DNA of 64,000 nt from NCBI GenBank assembly GCA_961205875.1, contig OY540809.1, positions 25,990,267-26,054,266 on the forward strand. Direction: 5' to 3'. Shown here piece after piece: positions 1 through 11,751 of this stretch. The notes below the pieces were generated by a model. That model did not search any database, was not told the DNA's origin, and saw only the letters and a list, made by a program, of their open reading frames with translations. The translations under genes were made by a program, and so were the position numbers. Numbering within the stretch: position 1 is the first letter of the stretch; the number at the start of each line of letters is the position of its first letter. This DNA is from Sialis fuliginosa (lineage: Eukaryota; Arthropoda; Insecta; Megaloptera; Sialidae).

Positions 1-221
1 CTACCATATAATTTGTCGTGTCTGGTGTTTGGTAGTTTAATGAAATTATTTACTCTGGAAAATATTTCGTATGCATATAACGGGTATATTCATTTTTCGT
101 TGACTTTTCTAAAAGTCGATGGGATTATGCACCCCAAACTTCACATTTTATTGTTATCATACATGTTTCTAGATAAAACATATACTCTGCTGTACTCTCT
201 CTCTGATTATTGACTAATCGA

Positions 222-350
222 AATAACTTAAAGTATACCACTACGAATTAGTGAATATTCACTACTTGAATTAGCGAACAGTTACCTCTTAAGGTATGAC
301 AGAATCTAAGGTTTTTATTTTATTTATTTTTTATGTCAAAAACTGGAGCA
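222..350 (+). repeat. dispersed repeat, copy 1 of 2
   Basis: This stretch matches 22491-22621 in the same orientation. Shared words include TATACCACTA, ATTCACTACTTGAA, GAACAGT, a TTTTATTTTATTTATTTTT run and ATGTCA-AAACTG-AGCAA. The match is interrupted by small differences, so the copies are old. It contains the small palindrome GTGAATATTCAC. The family is not recognised and no coding potential is visible. Confidence 0.6.
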
Positions 351-360
351 ATCTAAAAAA

Positions 361-1302
361 ACTCATTCATTATTTAATCAGCATAAATAGCATGGCTTGG
401 CCATAAAATGCACATTGCACACCCCTTACTTTTTAAACTATCGTTTTTGAAAATGTTTAAAAAAAATGGTAATTTTATTATCGTTACTCACATTTCTTGT
501 AAAAATTGATATATATAGTCTTTAGTACAGGAGTGGTAAACTAAATTTGTGATGTAGTCTACTATTTTCTTCAAGATTATTGTTAAAATTGAATATGTTA
601 ATTATTTCATTTTTAAATCTAGACCGAAATAAAAGCCGCCATAGACCAGTAGATCGCGATCCACTTATTGAATACGCCTGCTCTAGAAGATATGTACTTA
701 AAAATATCATATTTTTATAAAATTTATATTTTAATATATTACATATAAAAGAAACAAAGAAAACGGCGATAAAATATCATAAGTTGTAAAATAAACTGGT
801 ATAGTTATTTGTCGGATGAAATTTTGTAAAGAAATAAGTAATAAAAATAAATATATAAACAAGTTTATTCAATCCCCGAACAATTTAGTGCAATAAATTT
901 CACCAAACTGCTTTTTTCACTGGCTCTCTATTTTCTAATATATTTCCTAAATGAACGCCGATACGGAAATTGTCTATTTAGGCCCTAATTTAGTAAAACA
1001 TTAACCCCGAAAGGCCTATGTTTAGTAACGGATATTAAAGTGATATACTCCTTTATAACTTTGTTTAATTAAATCTAACGACGCATGCAAATGTACGTAT
1101 GTATGTAGTACATGAGTATTTATATCATGGGGGGAGGGGGGGGATTTTCACCTCCTCTTTCACCTGAACACGTAATAACGTAACCTGGAGTTATTGAAAC
1201 TGTGTAATAATCCGATGGGAACAATTTCATTTTTTTTTATTTGAAAATTTAACATTTAAAATTGGTTTCAGTACTTTTGAAGCTAGTATATTGTATATTG
1301 TA
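361..1302. other. no gene seen; AT-rich DNA
   Basis: Only short chance reading frames occur here. A G-rich run (GGGGGGAGGGGGGGG, about 1129-1143) is the only compositional feature. No repeat family from elsewhere in the window was recognised. Confidence 0.5.
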
Positions 1303-1573
1303 TACTCGCGTGGAATACAAATTTCTGTTATGATAGTCGATAAAACAGTTTTTAGTTTCGCATTTACACGCTAGATGTCTCTAAACTAAACCTAACCTAT
1401 CGCGCGTATAGAAGTACTTTTCAACATTTCGAGATACATCCTTCCTCAGAATGCAAGCTATCTCCCTATCAAATTTCTTTAAGATCGGTTGGACGGCTTA
1501 GACGTAACAAGGTAACAAACAGACAGAGAGACAGAGACAGAGACACTTTCGCATTTTATTATATTAGTATGGA
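1303..1573 (-). mobile_element. Helitron-like non-autonomous element, 3'-truncated
   Basis: Read on the minus strand it begins TCCATACTAATA at 1573, then an AAATGCGAAAGTGTCTCTG microsatellite head, a CCGATCTTAAAGAAATTTGA block (the GAACCGATCTTGATGAAATTTGG module of the better copies) and CTTGCATTCTGAGGAAGGA. The module order is the same as in the copies at 20947, 25140 and 43897. The CTAG 3' end is missing or eroded. It lacks coding capacity, as expected of Helitron derivatives mobilised in trans. Confidence 0.7.
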
Positions 1574-2232
1574 TTACATTGATTCTTAACAACTTGAATA
1601 TACTTAAAAAATAATTTTCCTTAATTAAGCAGTATTTAAATGGATTACTTTGGTTAATCAGGCGATTTATAGTATACACGAATTATTATATTAAAGCCAG
1701 ATTCTATCTTTAGTTCACTTTAATGGGAATCGAGTTGTTCAATTTTGATGATACGAGTGTAAACGAAAAAAAATGGATGTGTACTTATATATACACTTTA
1801 GAAGTTACTTATTTGGCGTGATTAAAAAAAACTACGAAAAATTAATCTCAAATATTTTTAAATGCAGGAGAGAAGTGCATCAGTTGAAACGTTTTAAAGA
1901 TAATAAGAGCAAGTGTTCGTTTTTTTTTGGATTAATGGGCTTGTTTTGTATAATTTTCATAAACTCATATTATTTATAACTCTTTATTTAATCAATTTAA
2001 TTACCAAAGTCCGCAAAATAAATTTGTTTTTTAAATTATAGCCTTTTATTTTGTTCATTCTTTTTCTCTAATAATGGCAAAAGTAAAACCAGTAATGAGC
2101 AGGCAGTGATGAACAGTAATGAACACTTGCTAATGATTACAAAATGATAAGTACTACGACACGAAAGATATAAAAGAAAGAATCGTCAAATTTGAAACAA
2201 TGTAAAGCAGTTGCTATGATAATATAATAATT

Positions 2233-2958
2233 AATAAATGTTGCAAAAATAATGCACGTTTTTCCTATGCCTAGATTTAGGTACTATTTTCTCTTAAGGT
2301 TATAACCCAAAGTACTAAGTGTTGTATATCATTTAAAAAAAAATTTACTGACTTCCTTTATTCATTTAAACATTTTTTATAAAATTTCATTTTCACCTAT
2401 CTTAAGGTGATTAAAAAAAGATGTCGAAAAAGGATTTAAAAAAAAATATTTTTGAGTTCAAACTCGGCCGCAATGCAGCGCAAGGGATTATTCCACTATA
2501 ATTTCTTAAATCCTGGTGAAACAATTACAGCAGAAAAGTATTGTCAACAAATTGATGAAATGCATAAAAAATTGGGGTCCATATATCCAGCATTAATCAA
2601 CGGCCACACGTTGCACAAGAAACATTACAAAAGCTGAACAAATTAGGATACGAACCCTTAGCTCACCCATCTTACTCGTCGGACCTCTCACTCACGAATT
2701 ATCACTTTTTCAAGAACCTCGACAACTTTCTACAAGGCAGAGAGTTCAATAATCAAGCAAATGCCAAAAATGCCTTCGAACAATTTGTTGCTTCCAGAAC
2801 TCCCGAGTTTTACGTTAGCGGCATAAACAAACTTGTTTCTAATTGGGAAAAGTATATCGAATCCAATGGTTCTTATTTCGATTAAGTAGTTTAATTATAT
2901 TTTGAAATATGTTTAAAGTTCATAATAAAAAACGTGCATTATTTTTGCAACAACCTAA
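2233..2958 (+). mobile_element. internally deleted mariner, cecropia-like
   Basis: The right end reads (minus strand) TTAGGTTGTTGCAAAAATAA and the left end has the matching GTTGCAAAAATAATGCACG at about 2239. The outermost bases on the left are eroded. The inverted ends resemble the Hsmar1/cecropia mariner terminal repeat TTAGGTTGGTGCAAAAGTAA. A TA follows the right end at 2959. At about 726 bp it is well short of the usual mariner length near 1.3 kb, so much of the transposase N-terminal half is gone. It sits inside a MITE-A copy. Confidence 0.88.
2452..2885 (+). pseudogene. decayed mariner transposase (C-terminal half)
   Basis: This is a remnant of a Tc1/mariner DDD transposase, the nuclear enzyme that cuts and pastes the element at TA. 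Conserved stretches are HYNFLNPGETITAEKY and QQIDEMHKKL in one frame, then RPHVAQETLQKLN, HPSYSSDLSLTNYHFFKNL, DNFLQGREFNN and a C-terminal SNGSYFD before TAA. They closely resemble Hsmar1/SETMAR-type transposases. The DNA-binding domain and first catalytic Asp are absent. A deletion of about 30 bp with a frame change at about 2600 removes the LLHDNA motif that holds the second Asp. The third catalytic position reads N (SLTNYHFF) where active mariners have D. The copy cannot encode an active enzyme. Confidence 0.9.
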
Positions 2959-3143
2959 TAATTAGTGTTCACCATTTTGACACCTATTGGCCGATTGACA
3001 TCAAATCACTCTGTAAGACAGTTAAATGTATATAGATTAATATTCAGAAATGGTAGTAATCAAATATCAACACATACTTCGAATTCAGTACATTTAATTA
3101 AAATTTTTCCATTACTGGGGTCCTTGCCAAGACTGATGAATTT

Positions 3144-5450
3144 AGAGCAATTATCGTCCACACAATAAAGTATTTACGCAAGAAGACGAAAATTCTATGT
3201 CTTACTATTGTATTAAGGCGACCAAAGTTTATTACGGCTTAACAACAGTATTGATTTTATTGTCAAACAATAATTATTATTTAAATAAACATTATTTCAT
3301 TTGGGTTGTTTCTTAATTTTACTTTTTTATTGAAAAATAAACAACTATAACATATGTTTCAATTAACACATGTGGGTGTTTTAATTAACGCTTTCTCGGC
3401 GCCATTTGAAAAACTTCTATTAGCTCTATTTTAGATCGATTCCTACATACACTGGTTCATATTTTGAGAAAATTTGTTTGGTGATTAGAAGTTTAATATA
3501 AGGACTATATTGTGTCCAAATTTTAAATAATTACTAAGTAAAATAACAAAGTTATCATCGAAAACCAAATCACTGTTTCAACTGCAGCACCTCTACCCTA
3601 TTGCTATAATGTAAACGAAATAACACGAATAATAATTCGTGTAAACGTGCAAGGCATACACGCTACCAAAAATATAAAGCACATCGAGTGAATCTCACAG
3701 AAGCAAGCATACGGTAGTGTAAGCCACTGAGAAAGTGAGAGCGTTATGTATTTACAAATACAGTTTTATCTCTCTCGTTCGGCTTCCCGAGTTTACTCGA
3801 AGTGTCACATTTCCAAGCCTGACGAACGACACTTTTAAATGCATAACAAAAATGTCGCGTTACGCCTAAGAAGTATAACTTCAAAAATATTACCAACAAC
3901 GCATTCAATTAAATAGATTCTTCCTCTTATATTATTGTTAGTTCATCGACCAAAGTAATCTATGTATTATAGTTGTGGCTTTAGAAGCAATATAAATAAT
4001 GATATTTACATTATAAATAATGAATATCAAATTAATCGTTGTCAGAATATATTACATAATGGTATTATTTGATACATCTTGACGTCATATTCTTTGTTTC
4101 AATTTTATCGACGATCAATTTATAATAAAATAATTAATTTTTCATAGGTACATTAATCGACATTTATGAACACACCAATAATGTAACAAATATCATTACT
4201 GAATACATTTTATTGACATTTGTTCAACAAGTTCCAATACGTCCAACCACCTGCAGGAGTAGCAGTTCTCAAATGTTATAACAGAGACAGCTAGCGTGTG
4301 TACTCGTCTCTCTCGCAATAGCGGGAGTTATAATGCAGTGCGAGCGAGACGATGCGAGGTGTGCGGAGTTTAATCATGCTCTGTCCTTGCTTTTACACTT
4401 GGATAAAGACGGATAATGTGTATTGTGTTTGTGGTCTTTATCTTACAGTGCGTGATACAAACTGACTGCCAGGGGTTCTGAAAATAAAGAAAGAATAGAC
4501 AGATTAAAAAAAAATTTATAAGACTTTTAATTAAAACATTATTTTCCATTACGTTTAAATTAAATAATTATAAATATCAAAAATTCACAAGAATATATTT
4601 GCGTTTACGGTTTAAGGCTGATCTTCAAAAATATATTGACAATAGTCGACATTTTCAATTTCATAAAACGTTTTAGTTGTAGAGCGTTCGTAGATAGACA
4701 AACATACGCTATTGAAAAAATAGTCGTACTCGATTCAGAGACCCTCAAACTGTTGGAGTATGAATTTGTTAAAAAAATTCATTACTACAAAAATGTAAAA
4801 ATCTTCTAGTAACATTCTCAATTTGTCTTAAAAAAACTTCCTCTGCAATTTGTGACAAAAAGTTAGCCAAAGTATAGACGATTTTTGTTACCGCTGTGAT
4901 AAAAGTAAATTTTATTTTGATACTACTGAATTATATCGTACAATTTTTGCATTAATTCATTTTCTCTTTCGGATGTACTATGGGCTTTATAAGTCGTCTG
5001 CCAGGGTAAAGATCAGAATCGCTTATAACAGATTCGAAAATATTTAGACAAACATCATCGGTTATCTTTTTTTAGGGCGGAGCTTACATATATAGTTACA
5101 TCATTTTAAATAAAAACACAAATATACGTCCATTTCATTAATTAATTTTATATAAAGTTTGACATATTTAAATACTAAAATTCGGAATATCAAATATTTA
5201 TTGCCACAAAATTTATGTACACAATTTTCAATAGATTACATAATAATTTAATCGCACAAATATATATGAGTACCTACTATAAACGAATAGTACTTCTTTA
5301 TCTAGCAAATGAGTTTCAAAATATCTGTCTTTGTTTGGTACATGGAGAAATGATTAAAATATTATAATAATGAAATGGGAGGAGCCTACTAAGTTTGTGA
5401 TAAACGAATATGAATGAAAACTGGTCGACCACTTCTGAAGGCGTCTCTAT
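3144..5450. other. no gene seen; AT-rich DNA with two GC-richer patches
   Basis: No reading frame stands out. Patches at about 3640-3860 (AGAGAAAGTGAGAGCG, CTCTCTCGTTCGGC) and 4250-4400 (TCTCTCTCGCAATAGCGGG, GCGAGCGAGACGATGCG) are less AT-rich than their surroundings. They could be old repeat pieces or regulatory DNA; nothing in them decides. Confidence 0.4.
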
Positions 5451-5655
5451 CCAAGGTATGTAAAGACAATGTAGTCTCAGTAGCTCGGCACGAGACAGAA
5501 AAACACGTCATCTGGGATGCCAAAATGCGGAGAGGGGGAATGATGTCACCAATCATAATAAATATAGCCTTGTAACTCGACGCGAGAAGGGGAAAATACC
5601 TCATCTGGAGTGCCCAAGCTGGTCAAAAGGTACTGAGGCAACCTGTGTATGTACT
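5451..5655 (+). mobile_element. MITE-B copy 1
   Basis: It begins CCAAGGTATGTAAAGACAA and ends in the GGTACTGAGGCAACCTGTGT region. The same family occurs at 33764, 48670 and 56258 (the last two in the opposite orientation). Both ends carry versions of GCCTCAGTAGCT in inverted orientation, and the interior has two direct copies of a module like CCAGATGACGTATTTTCCCC. Compact size, inverted ends and no coding sequence fit a MITE. The superfamily is not identified. Confidence 0.65.
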
Positions 5656-5769
5656 AACCTTGGTCTCTCTTTTATTAATATATTGGATCCGGTGTTACCT
5701 GGGAATATAAATTTAATCAATAATAAAGCTATTAAAATTGTTTTCACTTATCGCTAACTATTTATGCAA

Positions 5770-5960
5770 CACACGCGAAGATACCTCTCCGACGATTTAT
5801 TTTAACTGAAATTTACACAAAATATCCACAAATCATACACATAAATCTCCCTCATGAAACACTATCTATTAGTGAAAACTGGAGTAAAATCCGTTCAGTA
5901 GTTACTGAGAAAATTGTGCACAGATAGACAGACAGACGCGGCGGAAACTGTTTTATATAC
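5770..5960 (+). repeat. interspersed repeat remnant with CAGACAGACAG tail
   Basis: The stretch holds ACACTATCTATTAGTGAAAAC, written here as ACACTATCTATTAGTG then AAAAC, followed by AAAATCCGTTCAGTAGTT, an AGACAGACAGACGCGGCGGAAA segment and TTTTATA. I recall this module order as a widespread arthropod interspersed repeat, but I cannot assign a class. It abuts the 3' end of the Helitron-like element at 5963. Confidence 0.45.
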
Positions 5961-5962
5961 AA

Positions 5963-6340
5963 CTAGCTATGTGCCCGCGGCTTCGGTCGCGTGGACTACG
6001 GAATTATTGTTTAATATAAAATATATAATATAATATAGTTGAAATATTTTAGATCTTTTTATTCTACATTTATTCTTTACTGCATTATAATTTTCAATAT
6101 TTAACTATTTAGGCAGCGTATTGTAAATGAGCGCGCTGGTGACAAACTTTTTTCCGACTTGATTTACTATTATCGTCACTGTTTATTTCTTATGTTACCT
6201 AACATAACCAAACATATACTAAAACCTGGGCAAATAACATATTTGAATTTTTTTAAAATACGTAAATCGGATAAGTACTCCTTGAGTGATAACCGCACTA
6301 ACGGACAGACAGAGAGACGTTGCATTTTTATAATAGGTAT
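5963..6340 (-). mobile_element. second Helitron-like family, copy 1
   Basis: On the minus strand it ends ...GGCACATAGCTAG at 5963, preceded by GTCCACGCGACCGAAGCC. It contains TCTCTCTGTCTGTCCGTTAG and GTCGGAAAAAAGTTTG. The same modules in the same order occur on the plus strand at 54115-55066. Chance translations of the two copies resemble each other only because the DNA does. The CTAG end fits a Helitron 3' terminus; the 5' end is not clear. Confidence 0.55.
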
Positions 6341-6379
6341 AAATAGATTAAAAAAATTACAATATAAAAACAAAATACA

Positions 6380-6515
6380 ATACAAACAAAATTACTTGGC
6401 CAGAGAACATATCTATGAATTAAAAAAAACACGTAAATCGGATAAGTGGTTCTCGAGTGATAAGCACACTAACGGACAGACAGAGAGACTTGGGTTTTAT
6501 ATATATAATAAACAT
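6380..6515 (-). repeat. partial second copy of the 5963 family
   Basis: TTAAAAAAAACACGTAAATC-GGATAAGTGG and ACTAACGGACAGACAGAGAGAC repeat the head of the preceding element (6245-6320) in tandem. A 143-codon frame runs across both pieces, but it is a by-product of the duplication. Confidence 0.6.
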
Positions 6516-6574
6516 AGATATGTGGAAATTCGAGATATATGTATTTATTTATATTTTCTCTTTCGAATAGACCA

Positions 6575-7079
6575 GCGATTCTTAAAGTAGAGTCCGCGGA
6601 CCTCCGGGAGCCCGTGAAACATGTTTGGCATAAATTAAAGTACTTTTACATATTTACCAATGAATAATTACTATCTAACGACCTTCTTTGTTTTTCTGTC
6701 AGGGAGGCAGGGGTTATTTTAGTGTGTAGTTGTAGCTTGTTTCTGCAGTTGTAAAAGCTAATTTGTGTAGGTCAAAAAATTAAAAAAATGTATAATAAAT
6801 AAATAAAATAATAAAATATGTGGAAAAAGGTCATTACAGTTGTAAAAGCAAAAAATGTAAGAAATATAGAGCAAAAAAAAGTTATTGCAATTGTAAAAAC
6901 AAAAGAAATGTAATGCAAAAAACAAAGGTCATTGCAGTTTAAAAGCAAAAATTGTAAGTATGGAGCAAAAAAATACAGTTGTAAAATTTTCTTAAAATAA
7001 TCCCTGCAGGGAGGGGGTCCCTGAAAAATAATTGTTAAAAAGGGGGTCCCTAGACTACATAAGTTTAAGAACCGCTAGG
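6575..7079 (+). mobile_element. hAT-type MITE with 8-bp target duplication
   Basis: Exact 8-bp copies of ATAGACCA flank it at 6567-6574 and 7080-7087. The left end reads GCGATTCTTAAAGT and the right end, reversed, AGCGGTTCTTAAACTT, similar to hAT termini of the CAGNGGTTCTTAAACTT type. GGGGGTCCCT modules lie near the right end. The interior has degenerate tandem units around GTCATTACAGTTGTAAAAGC (about 6830-6990). It is non-coding and needs a hAT transposase in trans. Confidence 0.8.
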
Positions 7080-7087
7080 ATAGACCA

Positions 7088-7300
7088 TTTTGGTTACCAC
7101 TACGAGAACAGTAGCGCGTGTCGTGGTACCGCTGAGCTATACAGTGTGTGACGAGGACGGACGCAGTAGCTCTTTTCGCGTAGCTCAGTTGAAGTGTAGT
7201 GATCTGCTTTCAGTCGTGCCGCCGTAACGTTACGAACGCAACCGAAATTCGCGCGGATTCCACTGTAATGAAGTGAAATCAGTGCAGTGCAAGTGAATTA
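7088..7300 (+). promoter_or_regulatory. candidate promoter / non-coding first exon
   Basis: This block is clearly less AT-rich than its neighbours and rich in CG. It contains several TCAGT-like initiator words (CTCAGTTGAAGTGTAGTG, TTTCAGTCGTGCC, AAATCAGTGCAGTG) and a possible donor CAA^GTGAAT at about 7292. That look is common for insect 5' untranslated exons. It begins immediately after the hAT target duplication. There is no open coding frame. It could equally be a fragment of an unrecognised repeat. Confidence 0.3.
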
Positions 7301-9895
7301 ATTTTTTTAGAACACTACAGGTTATTTTTGTACCTAATTATCAATTAATTTTTAACTATATTTTTTAGGTGTTTAATTTTTTTTTCTGAGCTTCTTCTTT
7401 GCTATATTAGTTTGTCACTTTTCATCTTCATTCTTATATGTTTCTACCCTTTTTTATTTAGATTTTCTAATTGGAATTTACTGTGGAAACTAGTTGTATA
7501 TTTTTTATAAAATTAATGTTCGATGTAAAGTATTTTAGTAAAGTTAAAATGTGATATGCAAAATATAAACATAAAATTGTCGTAAGTAAGTATAGGAGGA
7601 AGATTTTTTAGATAAATTTGATTTTAAGAAAAATACTTTTTTTATTAATCTTAAATATTTTTATAAAAAATAAATAAATAAATAAATAAACAATAGCCAT
7701 TCAAAAACTAAAGCGACTGACTCTATTTTTGAGACCTGAATACTGAAAATTTCTTCAAAAAAAAAACTGAGTATTTTTTTAACAAAAACATTTGATGGAG
7801 TAAATCGTCTTGTATTCTGAACAGCGAATATATTTTTATTCATAATAATAATCTAATAATATATTTAATACTAATATTAAGAAATGTTAAAAATTATAAA
7901 ACAAACTAACAATACAAGGTATGGAAAAAAATTATATTTTGAATACATATGTAAAATATGTACTCATACATATAAATAATACATTTAAAGGTATATACAA
8001 AAAGTAAAAAAGGTAGAATTGATTCAAATCGGGTCTAAATCGCAACTTGAATAAGATAAAAGTTTTCAAAAGTTGAAGTTATTATTTTAATACATATTTT
8101 ATATCACTTTAATATATTTAACAATGTCAAAAATCTTAAAATTTATCAAATATTGGATTCTTATGCATTTCTAATACACAATACCTATACATAGTATTGT
8201 TATTATTTTCACAAAATTGCATGAAGGAGATAAACATTTTATGTTATACCATGCATATTATTATGTACTTTATACATATATCATATCTATTTTGGTATTA
8301 TTTTATCTCCATATATACGATACATTTTCTGCGAGCTATATTTGCCTGTATTATCGTGCAATTTATAGACTTTTAAACATGAAATATCGCATCCCATAAT
8401 CGATATTAATTTTCTAGAGGTGCTTCTTTACATACCATTACTGTTTTTCAGTGAAATATTGAAACGAATTTCCTTTGAAATTTATAATATTATCGTTTTA
8501 TTTGAAAATTTCAGAATGTAGAATCTTATTTGAATATTTTTCCTTTTCTAGATATTATTACAAATGTATTTTCTCTGATTATACATATTCAATTTGATAT
8601 ATTATTATTGTACCATATACCGCCCTCACTCATTCTATTATATCTTAGTTTTGGATAGGATTAAAACTATCGTTATAAAAAATATCAAACTAAATTTTAT
8701 TTTATTTTTTCTTTGGAGATGAAAATTGTATTTGTGTAGCTATGCTATACATTTTAACCTTGTTAATACGTTTTCACTATATTACGTTTTTTTTAGGTCC
8801 CGGAATTCTTCCATGTTAAAATATTTCGTTAGTATGTTTTCCTCGATAGTACGTGTTTTCCCCTCAGTCCCTTCAAAAACGTAGTAACGAAATTCTACTG
8901 TATATACCTCCCCTCCTCTATTTTATCTTTTGAATTCTGGTAAATATTAAAACAGTTTTAATTAAAAACTAAGTTATATAAATCAAGTTTGTTTTCATTT
9001 AAAACATTTTATATACATTTATGTTTTTTTTTTTCTATACTCGTTTTATTATAAATTTTCATGTTGGAGCCACCACTGGTGTCACATTCAGGTTATATTA
9101 TATTATATTACATATCTTTGTTTTTTAGTACGTACAAATGTCTAATGCCATAACATATATAAACTTATTTGTCTCTGGGGGAATATATTACAATATATAT
9201 GAAAATTGAATATACTGTATATAATATACGGTATTATATAGAATATATAGAAAATGTTTACATTATTTATAACTTGTACAATATACTGTACATGTATGTT
9301 GTATATACATAAGTATATAATTTATATTACGTTTGTTGTTTCTTGGCTTCTAAGTACCTTTATGACATTTATAATAACGTATAAAATACCCAGAAACCAA
9401 GAAAAAATTCAAGTTTAATAATTATAAAACATAAATGTAAATCAAAAATCGTGTAATTCGAATACCGCGTAAAACGAGAACGTATTTTATTTTGGTATAT
9501 GATAATTCATAAACCTGTTGAATTCTAGTAGGTATAAATATATACATATATGTACAACATGTGTATATGTATTATATATTGTATATTGTATATATTAAAC
9601 AAAATATATTCTATATATTATGTATATATATATTTGACAGTAAGGATTGCCGAGATATAACGTAGATAATATGTATAATCGAACTCTCATATACATATTT
9701 GTGATTAGTATGTGGCGAATTTACATATTCACTATTATTATGTGTACTGTGAGGGTATCAGGAGCTAATGATATCAAATAATTTTGAGGGCATGTTCATT
9801 TGTGTACAGTTGAATATATTCAGTTGATGAATAATAATTCATTGTATAAATAAATAAACCAACGATTATAAAAGATAGCCAATGTAATGTAGATC
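7301..9895. other. no gene seen; AT-rich with TA-rich tracts
   Basis: Only short frames occur. TA-dinucleotide-rich tracts lie at about 9190-9330 and 9530-9645 (ATATATTATGTATATATATA). No repeat family was recognised. If 7088-7300 is a first exon, this would be the start of its intron. Confidence 0.45.
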
Positions 9896-9945
9896 AAGCG
9901 TGGACAAAAACCACCCCGAAAGCCACATCAGGCCCATTTGATTAC
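9896..9945 (+). mobile_element. hAT terminal remnant
   Basis: CAAGCGTGGACAAAAACCAC followed by CCGAAAGCCACATCAGGCCC matches the general pattern of hAT ends (CAGGGGTGGNCAAACC...GCCACATNNGGCCC). The other end and a target duplication were not found, so this is an eroded terminus only. Confidence 0.45.
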
Positions 9946-10789
9946 TAGTATGGCTTCATTTGTATGTCAAGTAATTAATCTATTCTCTGTACCAATTATT
10001 TGCCCTCCCTTGGTATGAACATTATAAATATTATGTAGAAAACTAACCCCCAGTTTTTTTTAAAAGCCGCTGTGATAAGTCAAAAAATTATTATTGTTTG
10101 GGAATTTTTTTCACAGGTACGAGTATAACTAATTATTTTAGAATCGGATTGAGGACATTTTATTAAGTATATAACTTATTCAATACAAATTTGTATTAAA
10201 ATATATTGAAAATTTACAAAGTTATGTGCCTCGATGTGACGACGAAGTCAAGCGGTCTTAAAAAATAGTAAATATCAAAATTTCAAAAATCGGCTACGCA
10301 CAGACTTAGCCACTACGTTTACGAAAATTTAGAAGAAAAATATTTTTTTAATCGGTTCATTAGTCTGAGGAATTGCTGGAACCAGGTTGAAAAAAGTCGT
10401 TTAGAGGAAAACGCGTTTAAAGTTTTCTGAGGGTCACAACCGGCCACGACGCTATTTGTAACTCAGACAATTTTCGGAATTTTAACTTAATTTTTTTTGC
10501 ATATTTTTGAATATGCATACTTTAAAAAAATGCATAAAAAATTGATTTTTTTTTCATCGCAGTGGCTTTCCCTCCTATTGGTAACATTTGCTATTATACA
10601 GATGTGTAGGTACCAAGCTGACAACATAAACTGGTAGCATAAACATAAAAAATCGGGCGTAGATCTATTATTTTTAACAATCAATAAAATGTTATAAGTA
10701 TTGGTTTCTAGTAAAATATCATTTTTTAAATATAATATAATAATATAAAGATTACGATTATATTCGTTTATATTACAGTGCATACAAAC
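9946..10789. other. no gene seen
   Basis: A minus-strand frame of 112 codons overlaps 10487-10825. It runs into the following MITE, has no recognisable motif and is within reach of chance in DNA this AT-rich. A patch at 10230-10450 is slightly less AT-rich but unassigned. Confidence 0.4.
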
Positions 10790-11320
10790 ACACACTGGCA
10801 CCAGTCTTGGCCGCTTTAAGGGCAAGGTATATTGTTTTTGGGATTGATGGGCTTCTTTTTTGTTATTCTCATGGACTCATAATTACTAATGAAACAAGTA
10901 CCTCTTTATTAAACAATTTTATTACCGAAGTCCACAAATATAATTTGTTTTTTAAATTATGGCTCTTTATTTTGTTTATGTTTTTTCTCCAATAATGAAC
11001 AAAGTAAAACCAGTAATGGGCATCCAGTGATGAACACTTTTTTATAATTACAAAATGATAAGTACTATAATACTAAAGTTATAAAAGAAAGAATCGTCAA
11101 ATTTGAAACAATATAAAGCAGATGCTATGATAATAACATACAATAATTAATAATCAGATTACACTAATAATTAGTTCAAATGTTCACCATTTTCATACCC
11201 ATTGGCCGATTGTTATCGAATTATACTGTTTTACAGTTAAGTGTCTATATGTTAATAAATATTTCTAATTTAATACATTTAATTAAACAAGTGGCCAACA
11301 CTAGGGTTTAATCCAAGATC
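10790..11320 (+). mobile_element. MITE-A, nearly full copy
   Basis: It starts CACTGGCACCAGTCTTGG and follows the MITE-A consensus order: TATATTGTTTTTGGGATTGATGG, written here in pieces TATATTGTTTTTGG and GATTGATGG, then ATTCTCATGGACTCAT, CCGAAGTCCACAAATAT, AAAATGATAAGTACTA and CCCATTGGCCGATTG. The right end is eroded (AATCCAAGATCTTTA). It shows the family without a mariner and so serves as an empty-site reference for the copy at 1868. Confidence 0.75.
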
Positions 11321-11751
11321 TTTATATATTATTTTGAAAATAATCAAAACGAATTCAAAAACGCTTAAAAGGGAAATTTCCATCAAAATATCGATTAAGA
11401 AAATAAATGTAAGCAGTCACTGGTATACAGAACATAGATAAAATAGAACATTGTAAATACACTAATTTCTGTACCATCACTTCTCTGTGTATTAACATTA
11501 AATAAATATTTAATACCAAAGAGTTGTGAATCCAATAAGCTGCTGCGAGCGTTGTAATGATAATAATAATAGCAGTCGAAGATCTAAAGGTCACGTATTC
11601 ACAAACGAGCCGAGGACTGAAATATCACGGAGTTCTAAATAACTGACGACTACTGGGAAAACAGAAGGTCCTTAAAATGTTTTACTGAGTCGTATAGAAT
11701 CATACAGGGGTTATTTAAAGAAAATTTAGGAACTACACAAACAAGTTATAT
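11321..11751. other. no gene seen
   Basis: Short chance frames only; no repeat was recognised between MITE-A and the inverted-repeat element at 11752. Confidence 0.4.

Larger units (their letters stand above)
1868..3143 (+). mobile_element. MITE-A copy split by a mariner
   Basis: The outer parts (1868-2232 and 2959-3143) match other MITE-A copies at 10790, 40467, 46586, 50938 and 53196. Shared words include TTTGTATAATT-TCATAAACTCAT, AATTACCAAAGTCCGCAA, AAAATGATAAGTACTACGACAC, ACACCTATTGGCCGATTG and GCCAAGACTG. Both ends are weakly preserved here. Comparison with uninterrupted copies shows the mariner entered at a TA in the AATTAATAA...TAATAATTAGT region. Non-coding; the transposase source is unknown, but other copies are compatible with a TA target. 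Confidence 0.75.

Noticed and set aside
6159-6590. A 143-codon plus-strand frame
   Set aside because: It spans two tandem pieces of a Helitron-like repeat, and its translation resembles one from 54058-54240 only because both are the same repeat DNA.
10487-10825. A 112-codon minus-strand frame
   Set aside because: It begins inside the MITE-A end and has no motif; length is within chance for this composition.
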